A DNA stretch of 41,521 nucleotides from Desulfoluna sp. (GCF_030145185.1 NZ_JAQYWB010000050.1:1-41521), one strand, 5' to 3'. Shown: positions 24,993-34,013, counted from the stretch's first letter. Made by a program: numbers and translations. Notes: generated from the sequence alone by a model not told the origin.

Positions 24993-25260
24993 TATGGAGA
25001 TGCATTGCTTCGAGAGCTCTCCCGGCGATTCGGGGAAGAATTCGGCAAAGGATTCTTCGTGGCCAACCTCAAAAATTTCCGGCGATTTTATATAGCCTTT
25101 TCGGATCTTGAAAAAGGCTACGCGCTGCGTAGCGAATAGGGCTGGCCCCAGTACCGGCTGATATGCCAGACCCCCAAAGCATTCCGTTTCCATAGCAACC
25201 ACCATCGTGCCTCTGACATGGCGTATCACGTGGTCAGCCAAACATTCTTCTATGGAAATC
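24993..25260 (+). pseudogene. DUF1016/YhcG relic, 5'- and 3'-truncated with a nonsense codon
   Basis: The frame reads LLRELSRRFGEEFGKGFFVANLKNFRRFY in two parts: LLRELSRRFGEEFGK then GFFVANLKNFRRFY. It aligns with LSERLTQEFGKGFDVSNLRNMRRFY of the intact gene at 257-1345. After LRSE a TAG replaces the Leu of the conserved LSWSHY, and the frame continues GWPQYRLICQ. No start codon region and no nuclease domain remain, and the 5' end merges into a family D repeat end. It is therefore a decayed fragment. Confidence 0.75.
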
Positions 25261-25495
25261 TTCCTAAAAAGCAGATATAAATTCCCCCCAATAGAACATA
25301 AAAAAGACCAAAAGGCCCCACGGGGATACCCCTTTTTCTCTTATAATCAGATGCTTCTAAAAAGTCGATCACCGCTTTTCTGTTCATAAGCCACAGGTGT
25401 ATGTCCGAAGAACCATACCAGAACAGAGAGACAGCCCCCTTTTTATGAAGCAATCACAGAGTCGCCATGCAGCTTATGACAACTGGGAGTTCGCG

Positions 25496-26059
25496 ATGAG
25501 CCAGGTCAACGAAAAGATATTTATTGATGCCCTTCAGATGGAAAGAGACTGTTGGGGATTTGCCAAGAAAATATACACCGCCGGAGAAGACTTTGACATC
25601 CTCTCAGGCATCACCCGAGGGGGCGCCCAGATCTGCATCTACATGCAGGAGGTGTTTGCGCTGCTCTCCGGTAAATCCAAGGAGTTCACCACCATCCATG
25701 CCCAGTCCTACACGGGAATCGCCCAGGCCGGTGAGGTGAGGGTGGAAAACCTCGAATCTTTGAAGCGCCGCATGGCCAAAGGCAAACGCCTGCTCATCGT
25801 GGACGACATCTTCGATCGAGGAAAGACCTTCAAAGCCGTCTACGACAAGGTCGTGGCAGAGGTGGAATGCAACCCCGAAGACGTAAAAATGGCCGCCCTC
25901 TACTACAAGCCCGAAAACTCCCAGGTGGACATCACCCCCGACTTCCACTACCGCACCTACGCCTCCCAGGACTGGCTGGTGCTCCCTCATGAGCTGGAAG
26001 CCCTCTCCAAAGAGGAGCTGGCCGCCAAAGGCTTTATTTTTCCCACAGCCAAAAGCTAA
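25496..26059 (+). CDS. Hypoxanthine/xanthine-type phosphoribosyltransferase
   Basis: The 187-residue protein carries the PRPP-binding loop RLLIVDDIFDRGKT (about 98-111), preceded by a flexible segment and followed by VKMAALYYKPEN and YASQDWLVLPHE, the purine-contacting end typical of the Gpt/Hpt group. It likely salvages purine bases with PRPP in the cytoplasm. The start at 25496 has gggag six bases upstream (25485-25489). An upstream ATG at 25445 is in frame but lacks a ribosome site. Confidence 0.85.
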   Translation: MSQVNEKIFIDALQMERDCWGFAKKIYTAGEDFDILSGITRGGAQICIYMQEVFALLSGKSKEFTTIHAQSYTGIAQAGEVRVENLESLKRRMAKGKRLLIVDDIFDRGKTFKAVYDKVVAEVECNPEDVKMAALYYKPENSQVDITPDFHYRTYASQDWLVLPHELEALSKEELAAKGFIFPTAKS

Positions 26060-26121
26060 ACGGCTTTTAAGCGACACCCCGAATATCAAGCGGGCCGCTC
26101 TGGAATGTAAGCCCCCCGGTT

Positions 26122-26373
26122 TAGCCCGGATATTTCACGAGTTGGGTGCGCTCATATGCAAGGCATCAGAGCTGCAGATGTAGTAGTTTACCTCAAAGCT
26201 CTGATAACGCCGCAGATGAGTGCACCCGGCTCGCCCGAAGGGTGAGAAAATCAAACAGAATACCGTTGATTACATTTTGCATTTTTGAAACGACTAAAAG
26301 CATTACTACAAAGAGCTGTAATTATAAGTTATTCCTTGGCTCTGATTGTTTTCTCATGAAATATCCGGGTTAG
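26122..26373 (-). repeat. Family A palindromic repeat, full copy A2
   Basis: A 252-bp element bounded by tagcccggatatttca (left) and tgaaatatccgggttag (right), which are inverted copies. The 98-bp hairpin module lies at 26138-26235. It is inverted relative to A1 and A3. Its right end supplies the stop codon of the minus-strand amidohydrolase (stop at 26370-26372). Confidence 0.85.
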
Positions 26374-27599
26374 CCGGTCGCTTCCTGCCCGAGAAAGGCC
26401 CGCACCGGGTCAAGGCGTGTTTTACACGAGAGGGTCTGGCCCTCGGTGTCATGAAAAAGCCAAAGACCCTCTCTTTGTTTGAAAATCGTCAGGGAGAGAC
26501 GGGCGCCCTTTGTTATGCCTGACTCCAGGCCCAGCCTCTCCCGGGGTACCACCGCCACGGCACGAATGACCTCCTCCAGAGACAGCCCCAGGGCCAAGCA
26601 GGACGACGCCACGGTAAATAGAGACCGATCGCCGCTCATCGACGAGAGAAGGTGGAGATCCGTGCTGAGGGTAAAATCACGAAAGCCCTGATCCAACGCG
26701 GCTTTCGCCGTCTCAAAAGAGAAACTGGTCATGCCGTGGGCCAGATCAAACCGAACCCCCCGCGCCAGGGCCTCGGAGACCTCCGGCTTCAGCGCCCCGG
26801 AGGCCGAAACCACGGCGTTGTCTTTTCGAAAAGCGTGGGAAATAATATCTCCCGGCCTGGCAAGGAAGAGAAAATCCAGGAGCGTCGGAGGGGAGGCCCC
26901 CAGATGATACATGACCGGCAGATTAAGCTCCTCTCCGAGTGAGGCGGTCGCCCTCGCCAAAAAAAGAGGATCGTCTGCATACAGGTTCCCCTGATCGATC
27001 CGAACCTTGAGTCCCCGAATCAAATCCGGACGCTGCGCCGCAAGAAGGCGCGCCCCCACCACATCCTCCACCCCCGGCCCGTTCGGGCTGGCCAGATTGG
27101 CCAGAGTGATCCCGTCTTTACGCAGGTTCAGCATGGCGTAAAGAGGAATGGGAGCCTCAGGAACAATCCCTTCCGCAAAGGACGCGAAGGTCTCCGGGCC
27201 ATAGGTCCCGGCATCCACCAGGGCCGTCACCCCTTTTTTCGGACCCAGGCGATCCACCGATAGCCCCATTCCCCCCACATGGCAGTGGGAGTCCACCCAG
27301 CCCGGTGAAATGTACTGCCCGCGGCAATCTTTGCTCGTCACCTCCCCCCGGTCAATCCAGGGAGTAAGAAGCGCGGCGAGTCGCCCCGAGTTGTCCATCT
27401 CCTCCACGACGCCATGACTCACCAGAAGATCCCACCGAGAGAAGCCGCCCCCCACAAACACAAGCCCCCCTTGAAGCAAAAGGGTCTCGGCCTCATCATC
27501 GCAACCGGTGAGAAGCAAGGCCGTTGCAGGAAAAAGCGCCGCCAATGCCGCGGAGCCACACACCTTCAAAAAATCTCGTCTGTGCAATGAACACCTCAT
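26370..27599 (-). CDS. Amidohydrolase-family lipoprotein (dihydroorotase/deacetylase-like)
   Basis: The 409-residue protein starts MRCSLHRRDFLKVCGSAAL, a twin-arginine-like signal followed by the lipobox LLTGC, so it is probably an exported lipoprotein. The amidohydrolase fold follows: metal-binding HxH in DSHCHVG (about 115), the Lys in LKVRI (about 205), His in MYHLG and SHAF, and the catalytic Asp in STDLH. It resembles the EF_0837/AHA_3915-type deacetylases. The start at 27599 has ggag seven bases upstream; the frame continues open to 27662. The last residues ATG are followed by a TAA that belongs to repeat A2, so the original C-terminus may have been altered. Confidence 0.85.
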   Translation of the reverse strand: MRCSLHRRDFLKVCGSAALAALFPATALLLTGCDDEAETLLLQGGLVFVGGGFSRWDLLVSHGVVEEMDNSGRLAALLTPWIDRGEVTSKDCRGQYISPGWVDSHCHVGGMGLSVDRLGPKKGVTALVDAGTYGPETFASFAEGIVPEAPIPLYAMLNLRKDGITLANLASPNGPGVEDVVGARLLAAQRPDLIRGLKVRIDQGNLYADDPLFLARATASLGEELNLPVMYHLGASPPTLLDFLFLARPGDIISHAFRKDNAVVSASGALKPEVSEALARGVRFDLAHGMTSFSFETAKAALDQGFRDFTLSTDLHLLSSMSGDRSLFTVASSCLALGLSLEEVIRAVAVVPRERLGLESGITKGARLSLTIFKQREGLWLFHDTEGQTLSCKTRLDPVRAFLGQEATG

Positions 27600-27789
27600 G
27601 TCGAAACTCCTTTCCATGTGGGCCTGTAAAATCGCGGGAAACACTGCCGCCGCTTTTGTCATCGCCAGCCAATATGGGCCAAATTTACACGGCCTTTCTG
27701 TTTCCAGGCCTTCTCATCTTCCTGTGACGGATCCTCTTGTCGGGGAGATCGCCGCCTGAAAAGTCCACGCAGCCCCTTCATCGCCCCCC

Positions 27790-27818
27790 TTTACATTGTC
27801 ATAAACCTGCCCTATATT
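27790..27818 (+). promoter_or_regulatory. Candidate sigma-70 promoter for map
   Basis: TTTACA (27790-27795) and TATATT (27813-27818) are 17 bp apart, near-consensus. A transcript from here has a leader of roughly 190 nt before 28015. The gap 27600-28014 otherwise shows no repeats or genes. Confidence 0.5.
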
Positions 27819-28014
27819 TATTCATTCGAGCCGCCCCGGCACAGCGTGGGGGTGTTCGAAAAAAGGAACCATCGTAAACGTCTCACCACGACATATCGTT
27901 TCGAAGTGATGACGTATGACTATATAGTGTACACCGATACGGCCTCGTTCAATTTTTTTTCGAGACCATCATGGTGCATCCATGACATTTACCATGCCAC
28001 TCAGACTGGGCCTT

Positions 28015-28908
28015 ATGAAAAACAAATTAGGAATTAAAATCGGAAGAAATGAGCTCTGCCCCTGCGGCAGCGGGAAAAAGTACAAAAAATGCTGCGCCCT
28101 GAAAAAAGGCCAGCCGGATCCGGACAACGTCGAAGCGTACTACAAAAAGAAATTCGACATCCGCCTGAAAAACGCAGACGACGTTGAAAAAATTCGTACG
28201 GCGGGCGACCTGGTGGTCAAGACCCACGAGCTGGTTAAAGCCATGATCAAGCCGGGCATCACCACCAACGAAATCAACACCGCCGTCCACGACTTCACCG
28301 TCAAAAATGGCGGTATTCCGGCCCCCCTCAATTATAAAGGGTACCCCAAAAGTGTCTGCCTCTCCTTAAACGACGTCATCTGCCACGGCATCCCCGGTGA
28401 CCGGGTGCTCAAAGACGGAGATATCATCAACGTGGATATCACATCCATTGTAGACGGATTTTACGCAGACGCCAACCAGACCCATTTTGTCGGCACCCCA
28501 TCCAAAGATGCCATCAAAATCGTCTCGGTAGCCCGGGAGAGCCTCAAGCAGGCGCTTAGCGTGGTAAAACCTGGCAACACCATTGGCGACATCGGGCACG
28601 CCATCCAGTCCTATGCCGAAGGCCAGGGCTGCTCGGTGGTCCGTGAGTTCATCGGCCACGGCGTGGGCCACGAATTCCACGAAGGCCCCCAGGTTCCCCA
28701 CTTCGGCCGCAAAGGTCACGGCATCCCCCTGGTGCCCGGCATGGTCTTCACCATTGAACCCATGATCAACCTGGGAAGCCCTGAGCTCTATATCCTTGAC
28801 GACAAGTGGACGGCCGTCACCCGTGACGGATCTCTCTCCGCACAATTCGAGGAGACCCTCGTGGTCACCGAGACCGGCTATGAGAGCCTGACTCCGCTGG
28901 GATTATAA
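28015..28908 (+). CDS. map: Type I methionine aminopeptidase with SEC-C zinc motif
   Basis: The N-terminus carries a SEC-C zinc motif, CPCGSGKKYKKCC (C15, C17, C26, C27), as in ribosome-associated long bacterial MAPs. The pita-bread peptidase follows with metal ligands in INVDITSIVDGFYADANQT (two Asp), GHGVGHEFHEGP (His), FTIEPM (Glu) and FEETLVVTE (Glu). It removes the initiator Met from nascent proteins in the cytoplasm. The start is uncertain: 28015 gives the compact form (297 residues), an ATG at 27982 adds 11; neither has a strong ribosome site. Confidence 0.93.
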   Translation: MKNKLGIKIGRNELCPCGSGKKYKKCCALKKGQPDPDNVEAYYKKKFDIRLKNADDVEKIRTAGDLVVKTHELVKAMIKPGITTNEINTAVHDFTVKNGGIPAPLNYKGYPKSVCLSLNDVICHGIPGDRVLKDGDIINVDITSIVDGFYADANQTHFVGTPSKDAIKIVSVARESLKQALSVVKPGNTIGDIGHAIQSYAEGQGCSVVREFIGHGVGHEFHEGPQVPHFGRKGHGIPLVPGMVFTIEPMINLGSPELYILDDKWTAVTRDGSLSAQFEETLVVTETGYESLTPLGL

Positions 28909-28910
28909 AA

Positions 28911-28958
28911 AAACAGCCGTGGACGACGAGGGGCCTGCTCAGGCCCTTCGTCCACGGC
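28911..28958 (-). terminator. Terminator between map and merR genes
   Basis: GCCGTGGACGA (28916-28926) pairs with TCGTCCACGGC (28948-28958), with an inner ggcct/aggcc stem. On the minus strand it is followed by tgttttttt, so it chiefly ends the MerR-type gene, and may also slow plus-strand transcripts. Confidence 0.8.
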
Positions 28959-28974
28959 GTTTCATAAAGCCGAA

Positions 28975-29703
28975 TCAGCCCTTGGGCTTTGCCTTCACAT
29001 CCCCTGAAACAGACCCCACAATCACCTTTTGAAAGGTCCGATCAAACAGGTAGATTCGAAACGCGCGCCCCATACGCGCCAACTCGAGGGTCATGGCGCT
29101 GTTCTCCGCCACGCTCAGGCCTCGGCTGACACTCCGCCTCAACCGCATTTCACGAGCCGCCATCTTGCCCACCAGCTCCGAATAAAAGGTCAGCTCCTCC
29201 AAGTCCACCCCCATGGCCAGGGCCTTCCAGGCCAAAGAGGCCACCATCACATCCTCTCGATCAAATTTTCCGTCGCTGACAGGCAACAGAAGGCCTAAGC
29301 GCACCAGCTGATCCAGCGTCTCCGAAGAGAGCCCGGTCTCACTGAGAAAGGCCTCCCGTGACAACGCCTGGGGATCCTCCTGCCCAAAAACCACCTCATG
29401 CAGGCTGGCCATGACAGAGACGTCGTCATCGGTCCCGGTGTCCTTGAATAAAGACCCGATCTGGGCCAGAGAGAGGCGATGGCGTTTCTGCAGCAGACGG
29501 ATAAGCCGAATACGATCCACGGTTTCGGGGGGATACCATGCCATATTGGCATCGGTTTTCACCGTGCCGGAGAGAAGCCCTAAATTTGCATAGTGCTGAA
29601 TGGTCGAGCCCGGCAATCCTGTCAGCAATTTAAGATCGCGCATTTTAAGATAAGGTGGCCCACTGTCAAGCGGTTGTGTGCCTTCTGATATCATCGATTT
29701 CAT
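28975..29703 (-). CDS. MerR-family transcriptional regulator
   Basis: The 242-residue protein has a winged-helix MerR DNA-binding domain near residues 16-85: YLKMRDLKLLTGLPGSTIQHY, the ANLGLLSG turn and RIRLIRLLQKRHRLSLAQIGSLF. The C-terminal part (about 100-242) looks like a second helical region with no metal-binding Cys pattern, so a metal sensor is unlikely. The ATG at 29703 is the best of several starts (gagg about ten bases before). It is divergent from the flavoprotein gene at 30270 and may control it. Confidence 0.82.
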   Translation of the reverse strand: MKSMISEGTQPLDSGPPYLKMRDLKLLTGLPGSTIQHYANLGLLSGTVKTDANMAWYPPETVDRIRLIRLLQKRHRLSLAQIGSLFKDTGTDDDVSVMASLHEVVFGQEDPQALSREAFLSETGLSSETLDQLVRLGLLLPVSDGKFDREDVMVASLAWKALAMGVDLEELTFYSELVGKMAAREMRLRRSVSRGLSVAENSAMTLELARMGRAFRIYLFDRTFQKVIVGSVSGDVKAKPKG

Positions 29704-30269
29704 GAAGCCCAATCCTCGCCCCTTTCTCATGGGTTGTTGGTACCATCGCCTTTCAGGAGGGGCGACCGGTAAACAACCGACGATCAATCTACCCATGACG
29801 CATGAACCGATCCCAGTATCATGCAGACATAAACGCGGAGTACTCAGGGGGCTCTTGCCCTAAAAAGGAAAAGCCATTGACCGGCCTTACTCTATAGAAT
29901 CCGATCTTTTTATTATTTTTTTAGACCGTTACCGCCCTGTTATCCATTTTTTTTCAAAAAAAGTCGGTTCAACAAAGAACCCTTTTGCCTTTGAGCAGTT
30001 ACATAAGAATTACCAAATCGAGTATAAAACACGGAATTTAAAATTAATCCGCTCCAAGCGGTCTATCACAGCAACGGTTCTGATCTTAGAACATTGTTTA
30101 CTTCTTTACAACCATGAAAGTATCAAGTGAAACTTTCCACTTTACACAAGAATTGACCGTCTGCTAAAACCCATCCAGTGGAGAAGGGGGAAGTAGACAT
30201 TGCAGTATTTTTCATCGTGCACTTTCCGACGCCTAAAGCCTTGCTTATGCAACTTCAAGGAGTCCAAAG
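29704..30269. other. Divergent regulatory region, merR / flavoprotein
   Basis: A 566-bp AT-rich gap without repeats or genes. It holds a possible promoter ttacat (29999-30004) and tataaa (30023-30028) 18 bp apart, and an inverted repeat aagtg-N8-cactt (30125-30142). The length exceeds what a simple divergent promoter needs. A caaggag ends about eight bases before the 30270 start. Confidence 0.4.
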
Positions 30270-31664
30270 ATGAACATCACCGTCCTTAGTGGGAGCCCGA
30301 AGGGAAAGAACAGCGTTACCCTTCAATCGGTTAACTACATCAGCAAACTGTTTCCAGAACACAGCGTCAATGTGTTCCACATTGGCCAGACCATCAAAAC
30401 CCTCATGGAGGATGACACGGCCTTCGACTCCGTCATGGCGTCGGTCAAAGCCTCCGACCTGATCATATGGGCCTCACCGGTGTATGTCTGTCTTGTGCCT
30501 GCGCAATACAAACAATTCATCGAAAAAATCTTTGCAAGCGGCATGGCAGATGTTTTCAAAGATAAATACTCAGCCGTAATCACCACATCCATTAACTTTT
30601 TTGACAACTATGCCGTGGACTACCTGCGCGCCGTCAATGATGACCTCGGAACCCTCTTTGCCGGGTCCTATGCCTCAGACTCCTATGATCTTCTGACGGA
30701 AACCGGGCAAACAAAGCTCGCCCATTTTGCTGCCCAGGTTTTTGAGGATGTGCAGGCCAAAGCCATGTTCGGCAGGCGCACCTACCCACTCTCCTACAGC
30801 TGGCACGTCTATGAGAGTGGTCCGGCCCCTGAGAAAGTGGATTCCGGGACCCAAAAAGTCCTCCTCCTCCAGGACGAGAACTACGACGGCACCAACCTCG
30901 GACGCATGGTCGAACGCTGTGTGGCAGGGTTCAAAGCCGAAATCGAGGTGGTGACCCTTTCAGATCTCACCGTCAAAGGGGGCTGCCTCGGCTGTATCCA
31001 ATGCGGTTTTGACCACGAATGCATCTACGAAGGAAAAGATGATTTCATCGCCTTCTCCCGGGAAAAGGTCGCCCAGGCCGACATTTTAATCCTGGCCGGG
31101 GAAATCAAAGATCGCTGGCTCTCCTCTACCTGGAAGCAATTCTTCGATCGCAGCTTCTTTCAGAACCATGTCCCTGTCCTGAAAGACAAACAGATTGGCT
31201 TTCTCATTGCAGGGCCCCTCACCCAGATGGTCGCCCTCAAAGGGACCCTTGACGCCATGATAGAATGGCAGGGGGCTCATTTAACAGACACCGTCACCGA
31301 CGAGGTGGAAGACAGCGCCTTCATCGACGCCCGCATCGACACCATGGTGCGCCGAATCACCGCCTTTGCAGAACGTGAGTACATCCGTCCCCCCACCTTT
31401 GTGGGCATCGGCGGCCGAAAAGTCTTCCGCGACGATGTCTGGGGTCGCCATCGTTTTGTCTTCCAGGCGGACCATGCCTATTACGAATCCAACGGGCTTT
31501 ACGATTTCCCCCACGACGACACCGCGGCCCGTAAAATGAGCGACGACATGATCGAACTCACCAAAGATCCGGACATGCGCCAGACCGTGAGGCAAATGAT
31601 CAAAAAAGAGATGGTCAAACCCCACATGGCGATCGTGGAAAAGGCCGAAGCAAAAAAAGAGTAG
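30270..31664 (+). CDS. Two-domain flavodoxin-like / iron-sulfur flavoprotein-type oxidoreductase
   Basis: The 464-residue protein contains two flavodoxin-fold NADPH:FMN oxidoreductase-like domains in tandem. The first starts MNITVLSGSPKGKNSVTLQ (FMN phosphate loop) and the second begins near residue 190 (KVLLLQDENYDGTNLGRMVE). The second domain includes GGCLGCIQCGFDHECIY (about 238-254), whose spaced Cys resemble the compact cluster site of iron-sulfur flavoproteins. The C-terminal extension of about 90 residues is basic. Such enzymes move electrons in anaerobes and detoxify oxygen species or reduce quinones and nitro compounds; the physiological partner is unknown. aaggag precedes the ATG. 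Confidence 0.85.
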   Translation: MNITVLSGSPKGKNSVTLQSVNYISKLFPEHSVNVFHIGQTIKTLMEDDTAFDSVMASVKASDLIIWASPVYVCLVPAQYKQFIEKIFASGMADVFKDKYSAVITTSINFFDNYAVDYLRAVNDDLGTLFAGSYASDSYDLLTETGQTKLAHFAAQVFEDVQAKAMFGRRTYPLSYSWHVYESGPAPEKVDSGTQKVLLLQDENYDGTNLGRMVERCVAGFKAEIEVVTLSDLTVKGGCLGCIQCGFDHECIYEGKDDFIAFSREKVAQADILILAGEIKDRWLSSTWKQFFDRSFFQNHVPVLKDKQIGFLIAGPLTQMVALKGTLDAMIEWQGAHLTDTVTDEVEDSAFIDARIDTMVRRITAFAEREYIRPPTFVGIGGRKVFRDDVWGRHRFVFQADHAYYESNGLYDFPHDDTAARKMSDDMIELTKDPDMRQTVRQMIKKEMVKPHMAIVEKAEAKKE

Positions 31665-31674
31665 CCCCCTATTC

Positions 31675-31715
31675 CCCCTGCACGCAAAGGGTCCGCGTGC
31701 AGGGGCATCTCTTTC
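31675..31715 (+). terminator. Terminator of flavoprotein gene
   Basis: CCCCTGCACGC (31675-31685) pairs with GCGTGCAGGGG (31695-31705), loop of nine bases, then a T-rich catctcttt. Confidence 0.65.
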
Positions 31716-32151
31716 ACCTCCGGCACGCCTTACCCCGGTAAAAAGCCCCCCAGATATCAGCCAGAGAGCATAGCCCGAACCGTTCATGGGACACCGCCAT
31801 ACGACAGGTCATTGCAACGATTCAGCTTCGAGTCTTATCCAACGGTGGATGATCTGACGCGTTGCAAATCCTCTCATCAGGGGCACTATGGCCGGGGCAA
31901 GCCCCCCTGCAAAAAAAACCGCGGCGGAGCACGGCGCGCCCAGGAGGGTGTCGCGACTCCACTCGAACGTCATGGTTTCCTACCCATAGTCATAAATCTC
32001 TTGACAAATGACCGTCAGTCACGGTTTTTTAATAACGCTGTTTCAAACGGACAGTTCCCCTGTCATCAGCAACCCGACATTTTTTCATTCCGAAGTCCTT
32101 CCCCATCAGCGCTTCGGAAAGCAAACCACCGTGATATCCAAGGAGTGCATC
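31716..32151. other. Intergenic region before TRAP operon
   Basis: No gene is supported. It holds the family C repeat at 31891-31951. A -35-like cttgaca occurs at 31992-31998, but I see no matching -10 at standard distance. A ribosome site aaggag is found at 32140-32145. Confidence 0.45.
31891..31951 (+). repeat. Family C repeat
   Basis: ggccggggcaagcccccc hairpin, a run of eight A, ccgcggcggagcacggcgcg and cccaggagggtgtcg. It is the best-preserved plus-strand copy. Confidence 0.65.
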
Positions 32152-33186
32152 ATGAAGCGACGTGTTCTTCGCTGTATCTGCGTTCTTTCCGCCGGGGTCC
32201 TTATGCTGACCCTTTTTGCCCCCCCTGCCGCTGCCAGAACCTGGCGGTTTTCCTACAGCGTTTTCTTCCCCGCATCCCACGGGCAGGCCCAGGCGGCCGA
32301 TGCCTGGGCCAGAGAGGTAGAAAAACAAAGCCAGGGACGCATCAAGATCACCGTCTTCCCCGGCGGCACCCTCACCAACGCCAAAAATTGCTACGATGGC
32401 GTAGTGGGCGGTATCACCGACATCGGTATGTCGGTCTTCGCCTACAACCGGGGACGTTTTCCCGTCATGGAGGCCTGTGACCTGCCCATGGGATACCCGG
32501 ACGGCCTCACCGCCTCACGGGCCGTTAACGCCTATTATCAGGCCACCACCCCCCCGGAGCTGGACAAAGTCAAAGTGCTCTACCTCCACGCCCACGGACC
32601 GGGCCTCCTCCACACCCAAAAACCGGTCGCAACCCTTTCTGACCTTGCGGGGATGAAAATCCGCTCCACCGGCCTCTCCGCCAAGGTGGTGGAAGCCCTG
32701 GGCGCCGTGCCCGTGGCCATGCCCCAGGGCAGCACCTACGAAGCCCTCCAGAAAGGGGTGGTGGAAGGCACCTTCGGTCCGGTGGAGGTGCTCAAAGGGT
32801 GGCGTCAGGCCGAGGTGATCCGCTCCACCACCCTGTGCGAAGCCGTGGGGTACACCACCACCATGTATGTGGTGATGAACCAAAAGAAATGGAAGACCCT
32901 CCCCGACGACCTCAAAGCCATCCTGGAGACGACAAGCGCCCGGTGGATCGATGTCCACGGCAAGGCATGGGACGACCTGGACACCCTGGGCATGGCCGCC
33001 AGCCTTGCGAGAGGCAACCAGAAGATCTCCCTTTCCCCTGACGAGAGCGCTGCCTGGAAAAAAGCGGTGACGCCAGTGGTCACGGACTACATCTCCCGCG
33101 CCTCGGCCAACGGGGTGGACGCGGCCAAGCTGGTGGAGACCCTGAAACGCCTCATCACCCAAAAAGCCCGGACCCACGACTCATGA
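32152..33186 (+). CDS. TRAP transporter substrate-binding protein (DctP-type)
   Basis: The 344-residue periplasmic protein has a signal peptide (RVLRCICVLSAGVLMLTLFA, cleavage after AAA). The DctP fold follows: RTWRFSYSVFFPASHG, GRIKITVFPGGTL, DIGMSVFAYNRGRFPVME, LSDLAGMKIRSTG with the conserved carboxylate-binding Arg in this region, and PQGSTYEALQKGVVEGTFG. It delivers an organic acid or related solute to the DctQM permease. aaggag is seven to eight bases before the ATG. The stop overlaps the dctQ start by four bases. Confidence 0.92.
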   Translation: MKRRVLRCICVLSAGVLMLTLFAPPAAARTWRFSYSVFFPASHGQAQAADAWAREVEKQSQGRIKITVFPGGTLTNAKNCYDGVVGGITDIGMSVFAYNRGRFPVMEACDLPMGYPDGLTASRAVNAYYQATTPPELDKVKVLYLHAHGPGLLHTQKPVATLSDLAGMKIRSTGLSAKVVEALGAVPVAMPQGSTYEALQKGVVEGTFGPVEVLKGWRQAEVIRSTTLCEAVGYTTTMYVVMNQKKWKTLPDDLKAILETTSARWIDVHGKAWDDLDTLGMAASLARGNQKISLSPDESAAWKKAVTPVVTDYISRASANGVDAAKLVETLKRLITQKARTHDS

Positions 33187-33650
33187 TGCCGACTCTCAAA
33201 ATCAACACCGCGGTGACACGCGGGGCCACCTTTGCCGCCTGGATCGCCGCCCTCTGTCTCCTGGGCATGATGGGGATCACCTGCCTGGATGTTGTCCTGC
33301 GATTTTTCCGCCACCCCATCCCTGGGGCCTACGAAACCGTAGGGTTCCTCGGCGCCCTTATGGTGGCCTTTGCCCTGGCCGATACCACCTTGAAAGGGGG
33401 CCACATCGCCGTCGAATTTCTCGTGGAGAAGCTCAGCTCCCGCACCCGAAAATGGATAGATCGGATCACCACCCTCGTGCTGGTCCTTCTCTTTGGCCTT
33501 CTTACCCTGCGCATGGGCGGCTATGCCCTGGACCTCAAAGAGGCCGCCGAAGTCTCCATGACCCTGAAAGTCCCTGTCTGGCCCGTGGTGACCGGACTCT
33601 GCGCCGGCATGGGGCTCTTCGTCGCCGTGCTGGCCACGCGGCTGAGGTAG
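33183..33650 (+). CDS. TRAP transporter small permease (DctQ-type)
   Basis: The 155-residue protein has four hydrophobic segments and the DctQ pattern CLDVVLRFFRHPIPGAYE followed by GGHIAVEFL. It starts within the dctP stop (ATGA overlap). The large permease gene follows only after a gap of 520 bp filled largely by repeats, an unusual break in a DctPQM operon. Confidence 0.88.
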   Translation: MMPTLKINTAVTRGATFAAWIAALCLLGMMGITCLDVVLRFFRHPIPGAYETVGFLGALMVAFALADTTLKGGHIAVEFLVEKLSSRTRKWIDRITTLVLVLLFGLLTLRMGGYALDLKEAAEVSMTLKVPVWPVVTGLCAGMGLFVAVLATRLR

Positions 33651-33660
33651 CGTAAAGCGT

Positions 33661-33720
33661 GCCTCCGGCGGCCAGGGGATAATCCCCTGGACCCCAGATT
33701 GCGAATGCGCTTTACCCCTC
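33661..33720 (+). repeat. Family B-type repeat, variant hairpin
   Basis: Starts gcctccggcgg, ten bases after the dctQ stop. The AAGGTG stem of other copies is replaced by ccagggga/tcccctgg; the following gattgcgaatgcgctttacccc matches the 7803 element. Confidence 0.55.
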
Positions 33721-33976
33721 GTTCCTCGGGGCAAATCACATTCAGCGTTGATCCGAGGATGTCTTGGAATCAACGACAGATCAACCGCAACGTCCAAGAA
33801 AGTCCATGACCGGATACCCCTCAAGCAGCATAGAAATGGCAAAAGACGTTGGTTTTCCGAACAAATGGTGCGCAAGCACACCCTACGTGGTGTCACATGG
33901 CGGGATGTTTTCGTTAATCTGGCGGTCTGAAGTAGATTGGACTGAATCGTTACATAAATTGGTGACGATTCAACTT

Positions 33977-34013
33977 ACGCCTCCGGCGGCCCTGCCGGGG
34001 GCCAAACTTTTGC
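33977..34013 (+). repeat. Family B end, partial copy
   Basis: gcctccggcggccctgcc followed by gggggccaaacttttg equals the left end of 11357-11590 and the reverse complement of 8068-8102. Confidence 0.55.

Larger units (their letters stand above)
24536..25495. other. Repeat-rich intergenic region with a gene relic
   Basis: About 960 bp without an intact gene. It holds a family B hairpin copy (24551-24599), a family C copy (24781-24841), a family D solo end (24953-24975) and a DUF1016 relic (24993-25260). Positions 25261-25495 look featureless apart from the ribosome site of the next gene. Confidence 0.6.

Noticed and set aside
27846-28037. A small gene upstream of the methionine aminopeptidase
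   Set aside because: The frame overlaps the SEC-C start region in another frame, has no ribosome site and matches nothing; it is probably leader sequence.
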